A DNA stretch of 11,244 bases from Rhodocyclaceae bacterium (GCA_025361105.1 JANYAW010000156.1:1-11244), one strand, 5' to 3'. Positions 1 to 7,987 are shown, counted from the stretch's first letter. Numbers and translations are program-made. Notes: generated from the letters alone by a model not told the origin.

Positions 1-1424
1 TGCCGATGGTCGGCGTTTATGGTCGACCGACGCTCAAACTCGGCGGTTGTGCGGCAAAACTATCACTCAATGCACCGGCAGATTTTGTGGCCTTGTCAAC
101 GCAGGTCAAACCCTTGGTCAAAACCAAAAATTCCGACATCGTGTTTGTCGGCTACGGCGTGGTTGCACCGGAATATGGTTGGGACGATTACAAAGATGTC
201 GACGTGCGCGGCAAGACTATTATCATGTTGATTAACGACCCGCAGATTCCTGATCCGGCGAATCCAGACGAACTTGATCCGAAAATGTTCAAGGGACGCG
301 CCATAACTTATTACGGGCGCTGGACTTACAAATATGAAATCGCGGCGGCCAAAGGTGCGGCGGCGGCAATCATCGTGCATGAAACCAAAACTGCTGCGTA
401 CCCGTATATCGTGGTGATTAACGGCAACACCCGTGAGGGATTTGGTTTGCGCCGCAACGACCATCATAGCGGCGACGTGCCGGTGCGATCGTGGATACGC
501 GTTGATCGTGCGCAAGAACTATTCGCGGCTTGCGGCCAGGATTTTGCCGCACTCAAACAAGCCGCATTGAAGCCGGACTTTCGACCCGTGGCGCTAAAGG
601 CAAAAGCCAGTTTCAGCATCAAGCAAACACTGCGCGAAGTGGCGACAAAAAACGTCGTTGCGAAAATTGATGGTACCGGTGGTAACGATCCCACGCGAAA
701 AAATGAATGGTTGATATACAGCGCACATTGGGATCATCTGGGCAAACAAGGGCCGAATTTTTATCCCGGGGCGCTCGACAATGCTTCGGGCACAGCCGCT
801 TTGCTCGAACTCGCCCACGCCTTTAGCGAAGATGCCAAGGCGGGCAAAACGCCCGCGCGCAGCGTGCTGTTTCTCGCCACCACTGCCGAAGAATCCGGTT
901 TACTCGGTGCAGCGTGGTACGGCAGTAACCCGCTTTATCCGCTCAATAGAACTATCGCCAATATCAATATCGACGGCATCAATCCCTACGGTTTGACCAC
1001 CGATATTGGCATTACCGGACAAGGGCAATCGAGCATGGATGAATTGCTCGCTGACGCAGCCAGCGCACAAGGCCGCACCGTGAGTGCCGAAACGCGCCCC
1101 GAACACGGCAGCTTTTTTCGCGCCGATCAATTTGAATTCGCGCGTGTCGGCGTGCCCGGTTTATACCTTGCTGACGGTAGCGATTACATCGGCAAACCGG
1201 CGGGTTATGGCATCGCGCGACGCGATCAATTCACGGCCAATGATTATCACAAGCCGACTGACGTGATCAAACCTGATTGGGATTTGGCCGGTGGTGTGCA
1301 AGATGTCGGCCTGCTTTACACCGTCGGTCGTCGCCTCGTCGATGGTGTGGAATACCCATCGTTTTATCCGACATCGGAATTTAGAAAATTGCAGGATGCG
1401 CGCTTGAAGGGCAACAGCAAATAA
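1..1424 (+). CDS. M28-family zinc metallopeptidase with PA domain (5' end outside window)
   Basis: This is an exported-type aminopeptidase-like hydrolase of the M28 family, truncated at its N-terminus by the window edge. The frame is open from base 3. The first ATG (base 6) has no ribosome binding site and begins inside conserved family sequence, so the true start and any signal peptide lie upstream. Numbering from that ATG, residues about 40-210 carry the PA-type insert (FVGYGVVAPEYGWDDY, then KGAAAAIIVHE). The peptidase domain follows with a full co-catalytic zinc set: H241 and D243 (SAHWDHLG), D258 (GALDNASG), E295-E296 (TTAEESG), D323 (NIDGIN) and H415 (NDYHKPTD). All expected ligands are present, so the enzyme should be active. 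The preferred peptide is unknown. The stop is TAA, 44 bases before the alkylsulfatase gene on the same strand, so co-transcription is possible. Family assignment is firm; substrate is not. Confidence 0.9.
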   Translation, partial: PMVGVYGRPTLKLGGCAAKLSLNAPADFVALSTQVKPLVKTKNSDIVFVGYGVVAPEYGWDDYKDVDVRGKTIIMLINDPQIPDPANPDELDPKMFKGRAITYYGRWTYKYEIAAAKGAAAAIIVHETKTAAYPYIVVINGNTREGFGLRRNDHHSGDVPVRSWIRVDRAQELFAACGQDFAALKQAALKPDFRPVALKAKASFSIKQTLREVATKNVVAKIDGTGGNDPTRKNEWLIYSAHWDHLGKQGPNFYPGALDNASGTAALLELAHAFSEDAKAGKTPARSVLFLATTAEESGLLGAAWYGSNPLYPLNRTIANINIDGINPYGLTTDIGITGQGQSSMDELLADAASAQGRTVSAETRPEHGSFFRADQFEFARVGVPGLYLADGSDYIGKPAGYGIARRDQFTANDYHKPTDVIKPDWDLAGGVQDVGLLYTVGRRLVDGVEYPSFYPTSEFRKLQDARLKGNSK

Positions 1425-1454
1425 GTTCATTGCCAACATTTATCTGACAACATC

Positions 1455-1460
1455 AGGAGA
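1455..1460 (+). promoter_or_regulatory. Ribosome binding site of the alkylsulfatase gene
   Basis: AGGAGA lies 8 bases before the ATG at 1469. It is a strong Shine-Dalgarno match and fixes this ATG as the start, which also gives a proper signal peptide. Confidence 0.85.
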
Positions 1461-1468
1461 CAAAAAAA

Positions 1469-3523
1469 ATGAACATCAAAACGATGTCACCCATTTCACG
1501 AATTGCGGTAACGACACTTATCTGCGCTGCGAGCTGCGCTGCAAGTTTTGCGCAAACGCTTAATCCAACGCATTTCGACCCCAAAGGGAAACCGCCTTCG
1601 GCGACGACCATCGCGTCGCAGCAAGCTTTACGCGCCAGCCTGCCGCTGCTAGACAAACTCGATTTTGAAGAAGCCAATCGCGGCTTCATCGCCGCACCCG
1701 TGTCGCGACAAATCATGTCCGACACAGGCACGGTCGCTTGGGACATGGGCAGCTACGATTGGTTGTTGCCGGAAAAAAATGGCGGCAGGGATTTCGACAG
1801 TATTCACCCCTCGCTGCAGCGTCAGGCCTTGCTGAATATGGCTTTCGGGCTTTACGAAGTGGTGCCGGGAAAGATTTATCAAGTACGCGGATTTGATCTG
1901 GCCAACATGACCCTGATTAAAGGCGATACCGGCTGGATTATCTTTGATGTGCTCACTACCAGGGAAACTGCGCGCGCGGCACTGGCCTTTGCCAACGAAA
2001 AACTGGGCGCACGTCCGGTCGTCGCGGTGATCTATTCGCATGCGCATGCCGACCATTTTGGTGGCGTTCGCGGCGTGGTTGATGATGCCAATGTAGCGAG
2101 CGGCAAAGTAAAAATTATTGCGCCAGCGCACTTCATGGAACACGCGGTTTCCGAGAACGTGCACGCGGGTCCGGCAATGTCCCGCCGTCTCCAGTTTCAA
2201 TACGGCACCATTCTGCCGCGCAATCCATTCGGGCACGTTGATCAAGCCATAGGCAAGAATGTAGCAGCGGGAAACATCGGGCTAATCGCGCCGACCACCA
2301 GCATCGTGATGCCGATACAAGAACTAACAGTGGACGGGGTCAGGATGGTTTTTCAGAACACGCCCGGCACCGAATGCCCTGCGGAAATGAATACCTGGCT
2401 GCCCGACATGAAGGCGTTTTGGGCAGCAGAAAATATCACTGGCACCATCCACAATATCTACACGCTACGTGGCGCTTTGGTACGTGATGCGCTGGAATGG
2501 TCAAAGAAAATCAACGAAGCCTTGTATATGTTCGGCGACAAAGCCGACGTGATGATGTCTGCACATAGCTGGCCGCGTTTTGGCAATGCGCGCATTCAAC
2601 AAATCATGCGCGATCAGCGCGACGCGTATGCCAATCTCAACAACGGCGTGCTGAACCTGGCCAACAAAGGTGTGACGATTAACGAAGTGCACAACGTTTA
2701 TCAACTCCCCGCCAGTTTGCAAAAAAGTTGGGCCGCGCATAGCTATCACGGCTCCGAAGCACACAACAGTCGCGCTGTCATCAATCGCTATCTTGGCTAT
2801 TGGGATGGCAATCCGGCCACGCTGATTCCGCTCTCGCCCAAAGACTCGGCGCCGGAATATGTGGCGATGATGGGTGGCGCGAAAAAGATACTTGCGCGCG
2901 GCAAAGTACTGCACGATCAAGGAAAATATTTACTGGCGATTGAGCTGCTCAACAAGCTGGTTTATGCCGAGCCGCAAAATCAAAAAGCCAAAGACTTGCT
3001 GGCTGATTGCTTTGAGCAAGTCGGCTACCAAAAGGAAAGTACCTCGCTACGCCACAGCTTTTTGGCCGCCGCGATGGAACTACGCTCGCATGTGAACACT
3101 GACGTGAAAATCAAAACCACCGGCCCCGATTTGGTTCGCGCCATCTCCAGCGAAATGTTGATGGAAGCCTTGGCGATTCGCTTCAACAGCAACAAAGCAC
3201 AAGCACTGGGCATCGCCTTCAGAGCCAACATCAACACGCCCGACACTGGTGAAACTTTCGTGCTCGAAGTGAGCAACTCAACAATGACCAGCATTCATGG
3301 AGTCACCAGTGCCAACCCCGACATCACGCTCACGCTGCCGCGCATGGCTTTGGTCGGCTTCCTCACCGGCCAAGCCAAACTGGAAGATTTAATCGCCAAT
3401 GGCAAAGCCACGCTCACTGGCAACCCCGCGCCATTGGCGAAACTCAAATTAGCCATCGATGAATTCCCACCGGCGTTTGAAATCATGCCGGGGACTTTGG
3501 CGCAAATGCCGATGGTGAAATAA
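1469..3523 (+). CDS. Secreted SdsA-type alkylsulfatase (metallo-beta-lactamase fold)
   Basis: It hydrolyses alkyl sulfate esters (SDS-like surfactants) to an alcohol and sulfate. The 684-residue protein opens with a Sec signal peptide whose likely cleavage is SFA|QT after A28, so it should act in the periplasm or outside. The metallo-beta-lactamase core carries HAHADH (H191, H193, D195, H196), then E302, E321 and H366. These have the same spacing as the known binuclear zinc ligands of Pseudomonas SdsA1 (H169, H171, D173, H174, E280, E299, H344, recalled from the literature): every one is shifted by exactly 22. A helical dimerisation region follows at about 440-540, and an SCP2-like C-terminal domain at about 545-680 that in this family binds the alkyl chain. 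Length is normal for the family. The gene lies between a peptidase and a wax ester synthase, on the same strand as both. Whether the substrate is a primary or secondary alkyl sulfate cannot be told; the SdsA-like layout favours primary. Confidence 0.92.
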   Translation: MNIKTMSPISRIAVTTLICAASCAASFAQTLNPTHFDPKGKPPSATTIASQQALRASLPLLDKLDFEEANRGFIAAPVSRQIMSDTGTVAWDMGSYDWLLPEKNGGRDFDSIHPSLQRQALLNMAFGLYEVVPGKIYQVRGFDLANMTLIKGDTGWIIFDVLTTRETARAALAFANEKLGARPVVAVIYSHAHADHFGGVRGVVDDANVASGKVKIIAPAHFMEHAVSENVHAGPAMSRRLQFQYGTILPRNPFGHVDQAIGKNVAAGNIGLIAPTTSIVMPIQELTVDGVRMVFQNTPGTECPAEMNTWLPDMKAFWAAENITGTIHNIYTLRGALVRDALEWSKKINEALYMFGDKADVMMSAHSWPRFGNARIQQIMRDQRDAYANLNNGVLNLANKGVTINEVHNVYQLPASLQKSWAAHSYHGSEAHNSRAVINRYLGYWDGNPATLIPLSPKDSAPEYVAMMGGAKKILARGKVLHDQGKYLLAIELLNKLVYAEPQNQKAKDLLADCFEQVGYQKESTSLRHSFLAAAMELRSHVNTDVKIKTTGPDLVRAISSEMLMEALAIRFNSNKAQALGIAFRANINTPDTGETFVLEVSNSTMTSIHGVTSANPDITLTLPRMALVGFLTGQAKLEDLIANGKATLTGNPAPLAKLKLAIDEFPPAFEIMPGTLAQMPMVK

Positions 3524-3542
3524 CCGGACGAAACTTGATGCA

Positions 3543-3571
3543 GGTCACGGCGTGTTGTAGGCACCAACTGG
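3543..3571 (-). repeat. Intergenic copy A of a short dispersed repeat
   Basis: Read on the minus strand, this 29-base stretch begins ccagttggtgc. It matches the plus-strand stretch at 9215-9243 at 23 of 29 positions without gaps (11 identical, 5 different, 9 identical, 1 different, 3 identical). It lies 19 bases after the alkylsulfatase stop, in the 108-base gap before the WS/DGAT gene. A role as RNA hairpin, terminator-like element or REP-type repeat is possible but not shown. Confidence 0.45.
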
Positions 3572-3616
3572 CAAAATGCATGGCTATCACATTACAGAAA
3601 TTGCACACTGCTTTTT

Positions 3617-3623
3617 AGGAGAG
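3617..3623 (+). promoter_or_regulatory. Ribosome binding site of the WS/DGAT gene
   Basis: AGGAGAG lies 8 bases before the ATG at 3632 and decides this start. The 108-base gap upstream could also hold a promoter, but I found no convincing -35/-10 pair. Confidence 0.85.
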
Positions 3624-3631
3624 ATTTTCAA

Positions 3632-5206
3632 ATGAAACAACTCAGTGGTACCGACAACTCATTTCTGGTTTCTGAACGGAAAAACGTATTCAACCATGTC
3701 GCCAGTTTGTGCATTTACGACGTGAGTACGGCACCCGGCGGCAAAGTTCGCTACAAAGACATCCTGCAGCATTTTGAGGATCGCATGCATCTGAATCCGA
3801 TTTTCCGTAGCCGCTTGGCAGAGGTTCCTTTTGGCTTGGATCGCCCTTATTGGGTTGAGCAAGCCGATGTCGATATGGAATTTCACATTCGCCATATTGC
3901 ACTCCCTGAGCCCGGTGATTGGCGTCAGCTGATGATACAAGTTGCTCGTTTGCATTCACGCCCACTTGATCGCACACGGCCAATGTGGGAAGTTTATGTG
4001 ATTGAAGGTCTCGACAATATTCCGAAGTTGCCGCCAGGTTCGTTCGCCTTATTTTCCAAGTTTCATCATGCCTCGGTTGATGGCATGGCAGGCGCACATC
4101 TCGCGATTCAACTTCATTCAAACTCACCAAACAACGAGGCTCCAAATAACGAGAAACATGCAATTTATGTTGACCGTGATCCGTCGACGCTTGAGTATGC
4201 TGCGCGAGCCGTAGTTAATGGTGTTAACCGTGCGATTGAGCTTGGCAAGCTATCAGCCAAGGTGACAGGCAAGGTGGCTGAATATGGCCGCGAGCAATTG
4301 ACTCAGGCGCGAGGCAACGCTGACCAGTCCCTTAGCGACGACGACAAGCCTGCAACTGGCAAAGCACCGCACACGCGGTTCAGTGCGCTCGTCTCACCGA
4401 ACCGCGTCGTTGATGGTTTCGGCATGCCGCTTTCACGAATCAAGCGAGTGCGCGCCAAGATTCCCGAGGCATCATTGAACGACATATTTTTGGCGGTAGC
4501 CGGTGGCGGAGTGCGCAAGTATTTGCTGAGCAAACACGAGCTTCCATCACAATCCTTGACGGCATTGATGCCGATGTCTTTACGCACTGATGCTTCGGCA
4601 GGTGGCAATGCGGTAGGTGCGGCGACGGTCCGCGTGCGCTCGGATATTGAGGACCCGCTCGAGCGACTGCACGTCGCACACCACGAGGCCATATTGGGCA
4701 AGAACCAAGCTGAAAAACTGGGGACCGACCTACTCGAAAAAATCTTGAGTACGCTCCCGTCAACTGTGGGTCGCTTGATCGTTAGTAAAGGCTTGATTCC
4801 GACGCTCAACATGACCGTTTCAAATGTGCGCGGCCCCGATAAGCCGCTCTACGTTGCCGGTGCCAAAGCGATGTGCTTTTATCCGGTCAGCATACCGATG
4901 GATGGCTTGGGACTAAACGTCACCGGCGTGAGCTACAACGGAGTGATGTGGGTGTCGGTCGTGTCGTGCCGCAACATGCTGCCCGACCCGGCGTTTTTCA
5001 CCCAGTGCTTGAAAGCAGCCTGGGAGGAGATTTTGGCAGCGGCGGATGCATTGCCGGGTAGTGGCGCTGCGCCGGAAAAGAAAGTCGCGCCGGTGCCCAA
5101 GAAAGTAGCGGTGGCTAAGAAAGCAGTGGTGAAAACTGGTGCGGTGAAAAAACCTGCCATCACCAAGGCAACCAAGACGACGTCGCGTAGCAAAAAGAAA
5201 ATCTAA
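3632..5206 (+). CDS. Wax ester synthase / diacylglycerol acyltransferase (WS/DGAT) with lysine-rich C-terminal tail
   Basis: This bifunctional O-acyltransferase joins acyl-CoA to a fatty alcohol (wax ester) or to diacylglycerol (triacylglycerol) for lipid storage. The 524-residue protein starts at MKQLSGTDNSF, typical of the family. The catalytic HHxxxDG motif is HHASVDG at residues 145-151. It also has PLDRTRPMWE (111-120, the PLW-type motif), SLNDIFLAVAGGGVRKYL (281-298, the ND motif) and VSNVRGP (396-402). Catalytic core and C-terminal domain end near residue 475. Residues 483-524 form an added tail with 14 Lys, 1 Arg and no acidic residues, mixed with Ala/Val/Thr, like histone H1-type tails. 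No signal peptide: the enzyme should act in the cytoplasm at the membrane or lipid-body surface. The gene follows the alkylsulfatase and is 11 bases from the next gene, so the two are probably co-transcribed. Family call is firm; wax ester versus triacylglycerol preference is unknown. Confidence 0.93.
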   Translation: MKQLSGTDNSFLVSERKNVFNHVASLCIYDVSTAPGGKVRYKDILQHFEDRMHLNPIFRSRLAEVPFGLDRPYWVEQADVDMEFHIRHIALPEPGDWRQLMIQVARLHSRPLDRTRPMWEVYVIEGLDNIPKLPPGSFALFSKFHHASVDGMAGAHLAIQLHSNSPNNEAPNNEKHAIYVDRDPSTLEYAARAVVNGVNRAIELGKLSAKVTGKVAEYGREQLTQARGNADQSLSDDDKPATGKAPHTRFSALVSPNRVVDGFGMPLSRIKRVRAKIPEASLNDIFLAVAGGGVRKYLLSKHELPSQSLTALMPMSLRTDASAGGNAVGAATVRVRSDIEDPLERLHVAHHEAILGKNQAEKLGTDLLEKILSTLPSTVGRLIVSKGLIPTLNMTVSNVRGPDKPLYVAGAKAMCFYPVSIPMDGLGLNVTGVSYNGVMWVSVVSCRNMLPDPAFFTQCLKAAWEEILAAADALPGSGAAPEKKVAPVPKKVAVAKKAVVKTGAVKKPAITKATKTTSRSKKKI

Positions 5207-5217
5207 GAGCGAGAAAA

Positions 5218-7134
5218 GTGCGAAAACCGCAAGCGATCAATCTCGCATCACTACTGGCGCTGGTGGCTCTGCTTTCACCCCGCATGGCGCTCGCCAGCGC
5301 GGAAGCGCCGGACGATATTCCTGCGCTTTTTCAAACCAGTTGCGCGGTATGTCACGACCATCCGGAAACCAAAGCGCCGCCGGTTGATAGTTTGCGCAAA
5401 ATGCCCTTCCAGCGAATTTTGCAAACCTTGGAAATCGGCATCATGGCGCCGATGGCGGCCACTTTGAAACCGGCGCAACGCCAGCAAATTGCCAAATGGC
5501 TGGCCGCCGAAGAAGATGCCAAACGTAACCAATGGCTGGAAACCACGGCCTGCGCCAGAACCACTCCGGTCACACCGTCCGGTCGCGAAAACTGGGGCTA
5601 CGGCAGCGACAATGCGCGACATGCCGTCGACGTTGGCATAGACAAAAAAAATGTCGCCGCGCTTGAACTGCTGTGGTCGATTGCACTACCCGCCGTGACT
5701 TCCATGCGTTCCATGCCAGTTGGTGCTGGTGACACGCTGTTCCTTGGCGCGCAGGATGGTCGCTTGCTGGCGCTGGACCGGCAAACCGGCTGCGTGCGCT
5801 GGAGTCTGGCGCAGGATGTGCCGATACGCACCGCGCTAACGCTGGAGCGCACGCCGGATGGCATCAACACTTTGTTTTTCGCCAATGAACTCGGCACTGT
5901 ATTCGCGGTCGACGCAAGCAAGGGCACGCTGCGCTGGAAGACCTCGGCCAAGACCCATCCGCTGTCCATTCTCAGTGGTTCCATGGCCTATCACGAGGGA
6001 CGTTTGTTCGTGCCGATTTCGTCGTTTGAAGTGGCCGTCGCCGGGTCACCGAAGCACGAATGTTGCCGCGCACATGGTGGCGTAATGGCCCTCGACGCGC
6101 AGACCGGCGAAAAAATCTGGAACTACGCCACCACCCGCAACGCCGAAAAAACTACCATCAACAGCGACGGCGTACAGATGTGGGGGCCTTCCGGCGCGGT
6201 GGTGTGGAATCGCCCAACGGTGGACGCAAAGCGAGGCTTGCTGTATTTCGGTACCGGCGAAAATGCCTCATCTCCCGCCACCGAAACCAGCGATGCCATC
6301 ATCGCCCTGGACCTCAAAACCGGCGAACAGCGCTGGGTGTTTCAGGCGCTCGCCAATGATGCCTGGAACGCCGCCTGCCTGCGTCACGCGGCGAGTTGCC
6401 CACAGGAAGATGGCCCCGATTTTGACTTTGGCGCGCCAGCGATTTTGGTCAAGGATGGAAAAGGAAAAGGCAAGGGAGATTTGATTTTGGCCGGGCAAAA
6501 ATCCGGCGAAGTTTTCGCCCTCGATCCCGACAACAAGGGCGCACTGATTTGGCGTCATCATTTCACGCCGACCTCGCTCAAGCACAATTCCAACGCCGGC
6601 ATACATCACGGCATGGCGACCGATGGTCAGCGCGTGATCGTTCCCATCGCCGACTCCGAGCACAAGACTTCGAGCCATATTCCACAACCCGGCATCCATG
6701 CCTTGTCGGTCACCGATGGCAAGCTGCTCTGGACGCGCGCCTTGACTCGCGGTTGCGAATTCGATCCTGCGGATACGCCGGGTGTCGGGCTGAACAACAA
6801 GCTTGGCGCAATCAGCGCTCGTCCGCCATGGCCAACCTGCACTTTCTATTACGCCCCCTCCGCACCGCCGACCATCGCCAACGGGCTGGCCTACGTCGCC
6901 ACCCTCGATGGCAAGCTGCACATTCTGGATGCCAGCAACGGCAGGACTTTGCGCATCATCGAAACCAACCGCGCCTACACCGCCAGCAACGGCCTCGAAG
7001 GCCACGGCGGCGCGATTGATGTTGGTGGCGCGCTGGTGATTGGCAATCAGGTCATCATCACGTCGGGTTACGCTTTCGCCGGCCAGATGCCGGGAAATAT
7101 GCTGCTGGTGTATGGGGTGAAAACGCGGAAATGA
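5218..7134 (+). CDS. Periplasmic PQQ beta-propeller quinohaemoprotein, polyvinyl-alcohol-dehydrogenase-like
   Basis: This is probably an alcohol dehydrogenase using PQQ and passing electrons to haem. The start is GTG, 11 bases after the WS/DGAT stop, with GAGCGAG at 5207-5213 as a weak ribosome binding site; no better start would keep the signal peptide. The 638-residue protein has a Sec signal (about 1-27, ALA|SA), a short cytochrome-c-like module with CAVCH (C42, C45, H46) and a candidate axial Met in IGIMAPM (M76 or M79), then a propeller from about residue 125 with repeated GxxxALDxxTGxxxW blades. The adjacent pair C282-C283 (HECCRAHGG) recalls the vicinal disulfide of quinoprotein dehydrogenases. 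The blocks MWGPSGAVVW, TSDAIIALDLKTG and GPDFDFGAP fit the polyvinyl alcohol dehydrogenase (cytochrome) family, whose members have about this length and the same order of domains. The real substrate may be another secondary alcohol or diol. It could instead be a PQQ-fold protein that no longer binds PQQ. Confidence 0.82.
   Translation: MRKPQAINLASLLALVALLSPRMALASAEAPDDIPALFQTSCAVCHDHPETKAPPVDSLRKMPFQRILQTLEIGIMAPMAATLKPAQRQQIAKWLAAEEDAKRNQWLETTACARTTPVTPSGRENWGYGSDNARHAVDVGIDKKNVAALELLWSIALPAVTSMRSMPVGAGDTLFLGAQDGRLLALDRQTGCVRWSLAQDVPIRTALTLERTPDGINTLFFANELGTVFAVDASKGTLRWKTSAKTHPLSILSGSMAYHEGRLFVPISSFEVAVAGSPKHECCRAHGGVMALDAQTGEKIWNYATTRNAEKTTINSDGVQMWGPSGAVVWNRPTVDAKRGLLYFGTGENASSPATETSDAIIALDLKTGEQRWVFQALANDAWNAACLRHAASCPQEDGPDFDFGAPAILVKDGKGKGKGDLILAGQKSGEVFALDPDNKGALIWRHHFTPTSLKHNSNAGIHHGMATDGQRVIVPIADSEHKTSSHIPQPGIHALSVTDGKLLWTRALTRGCEFDPADTPGVGLNNKLGAISARPPWPTCTFYYAPSAPPTIANGLAYVATLDGKLHILDASNGRTLRIIETNRAYTASNGLEGHGGAIDVGGALVIGNQVIITSGYAFAGQMPGNMLLVYGVKTRK
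5716..5737 (+). repeat. 22-base exact match to an intergenic repeat copy, inside the PQQ-protein gene
   Basis: This coding stretch (encoding part of PVGAGDTL) is identical over 22 bases to 9215-9236 in the gap after the MFS gene. By a simple estimate such a match is not expected by chance in 11 kb. The two differ immediately beyond both ends of the shared block. Confidence 0.6.
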
Positions 7135-7156
7135 AGGTGAGTTGGGATTCTTTGAC

Positions 7157-7930
7157 TCAGCGGCGAACGTTCTCTCTATCCCTGCCCTTGTCCTCGTTGA
7201 GCCTCAACACATAGCGTGGTGCCAGCGCACGCTGCGCGTAAAGCTGCGGCAGGAAATGGCGCAGGTTGGCCACCTCTTCGATTTGATGCCGCTCCCATTC
7301 GGCCAGCATGGCTTCGCTGAAGGTGCTGGTACGCAGCAGCCAATTCACCGCCGGGGCTAGCAGCGGCCAGTCGACCCCGATCAGGCTGTCGACGCGATAA
7401 CGACTGCCACCAAGTGTGGCCTCAAAAATGTGGCGGATCTCACCGAGCCAGATCCCACTGAATTCCGGGCGCACCGTCATGCCGCGCGGCGAGAATTCGG
7501 TAATGCGTCCGCCACCCTCGCTGTCAAACGATCCAAACCATTCCTGACGCATAACCAGTGCGCCCAGCCCCATCCCCGGCTGGCCATCGCTCGCCGCTTG
7601 TTGGACCTACACGCGACCATGTTCGGTCAAATGAAACAGGTGATAAAACGGATAGCGCTTGCCGCCAATATCGACCCCGGCAATCGGCAACACGCGATAC
7701 CACTAGAGCAACATTTCCGGCGTGATGCCTTCCAGTGGCAGATGGGTAATTTCCACATGCACCTGTCCGTTGGGCAGGATGTGGTGCGAATATTTCGCGG
7801 TCCTGTAATCGATTTTTTCCCAGCCAAAATCGCGCGGCGCATCGTGGGGAATTCTCGTACACGCGGTGAGCTGCAAGATCAAGCACAGCGCAATCACACA
7901 GCATGTAAGGGAAGAAATTCTCGACCACAT
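7157..7930 (-). pseudogene. Lipoprotein of the DAPG/phloretin-hydrolase-like family, interrupted by two in-frame TAG codons
   Basis: One continuous minus-strand frame of 258 codons (ATG at 7930-7928, TGA at 7159-7157) encodes a recognisable protein but has TAG at 7705-7703 and again at 7609-7607. The N-terminus is an intact lipoprotein signal with lipobox LTAC (C24). AAGGA (minus strand, 7947-7943) lies 12 bases before the ATG; a TTG at 7939 would be too close to it. The motifs resemble the 2,4-diacetylphloroglucinol/phloretin hydrolase family: GITPEMLL-TAG-WYRVLP, where relatives have a tryptophan pair (so TGG to TAG is likely); a His-rich YPFYHLFHLTEHG, whose histidines may be metal ligands; and near the end WERHQIEEVANLRHFLPQLYAQ. 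The second stop follows HGRV and could derive from CAG. Family members known biochemically hydrolyse C-C bonds beside carbonyls, using zinc. As it stands only a 75-residue fragment would be made. The gene converges with the PQQ gene and diverges from the MFS gene. Frame integrity is clear; family name is moderately sure. Confidence 0.68.
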
Positions 7931-7945
7931 TTTTTTCAATTATCC

Positions 7946-7969
7946 TTAACTCAATCAAGACTCAGTTAA
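7946..7969. promoter_or_regulatory. Inverted repeat in the divergent intergenic region (candidate operator)
   Basis: TTAACT (7946-7951) and AGTTAA (7964-7969) form a perfect 6-base dyad with a 12-base spacer, within the 57 bases separating the start codons of the lipoprotein pseudogene and the MFS gene. One arm overlaps the ribosome binding site of the pseudogene. The geometry would suit a dimeric repressor, but no regulator gene lies in the window and the arms are short and AT-rich. Confidence 0.35.
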
Positions 7970-7987
7970 ACACGAGAAATCACCACA

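Noticed and set aside
1649..2245. A 198-codon minus-strand open frame opposite the alkylsulfatase metal-site region
   Set aside because: The plus strand carries the conserved HAHADH region and all metal ligands with exact family spacing.
6268..7005. A 245-codon minus-strand open frame opposite the PQQ gene
   Set aside because: It is a shadow of the GC-rich coding strand. The plus strand has clear propeller repeats there, and the minus frame has no family motif.
7430..7969. A 179-codon open frame on the plus strand opposite the lipoprotein pseudogene
   Set aside because: It has no recognisable motif or ribosome binding site, while the minus strand shows a lipobox, a ribosome binding site and family motifs in one frame.
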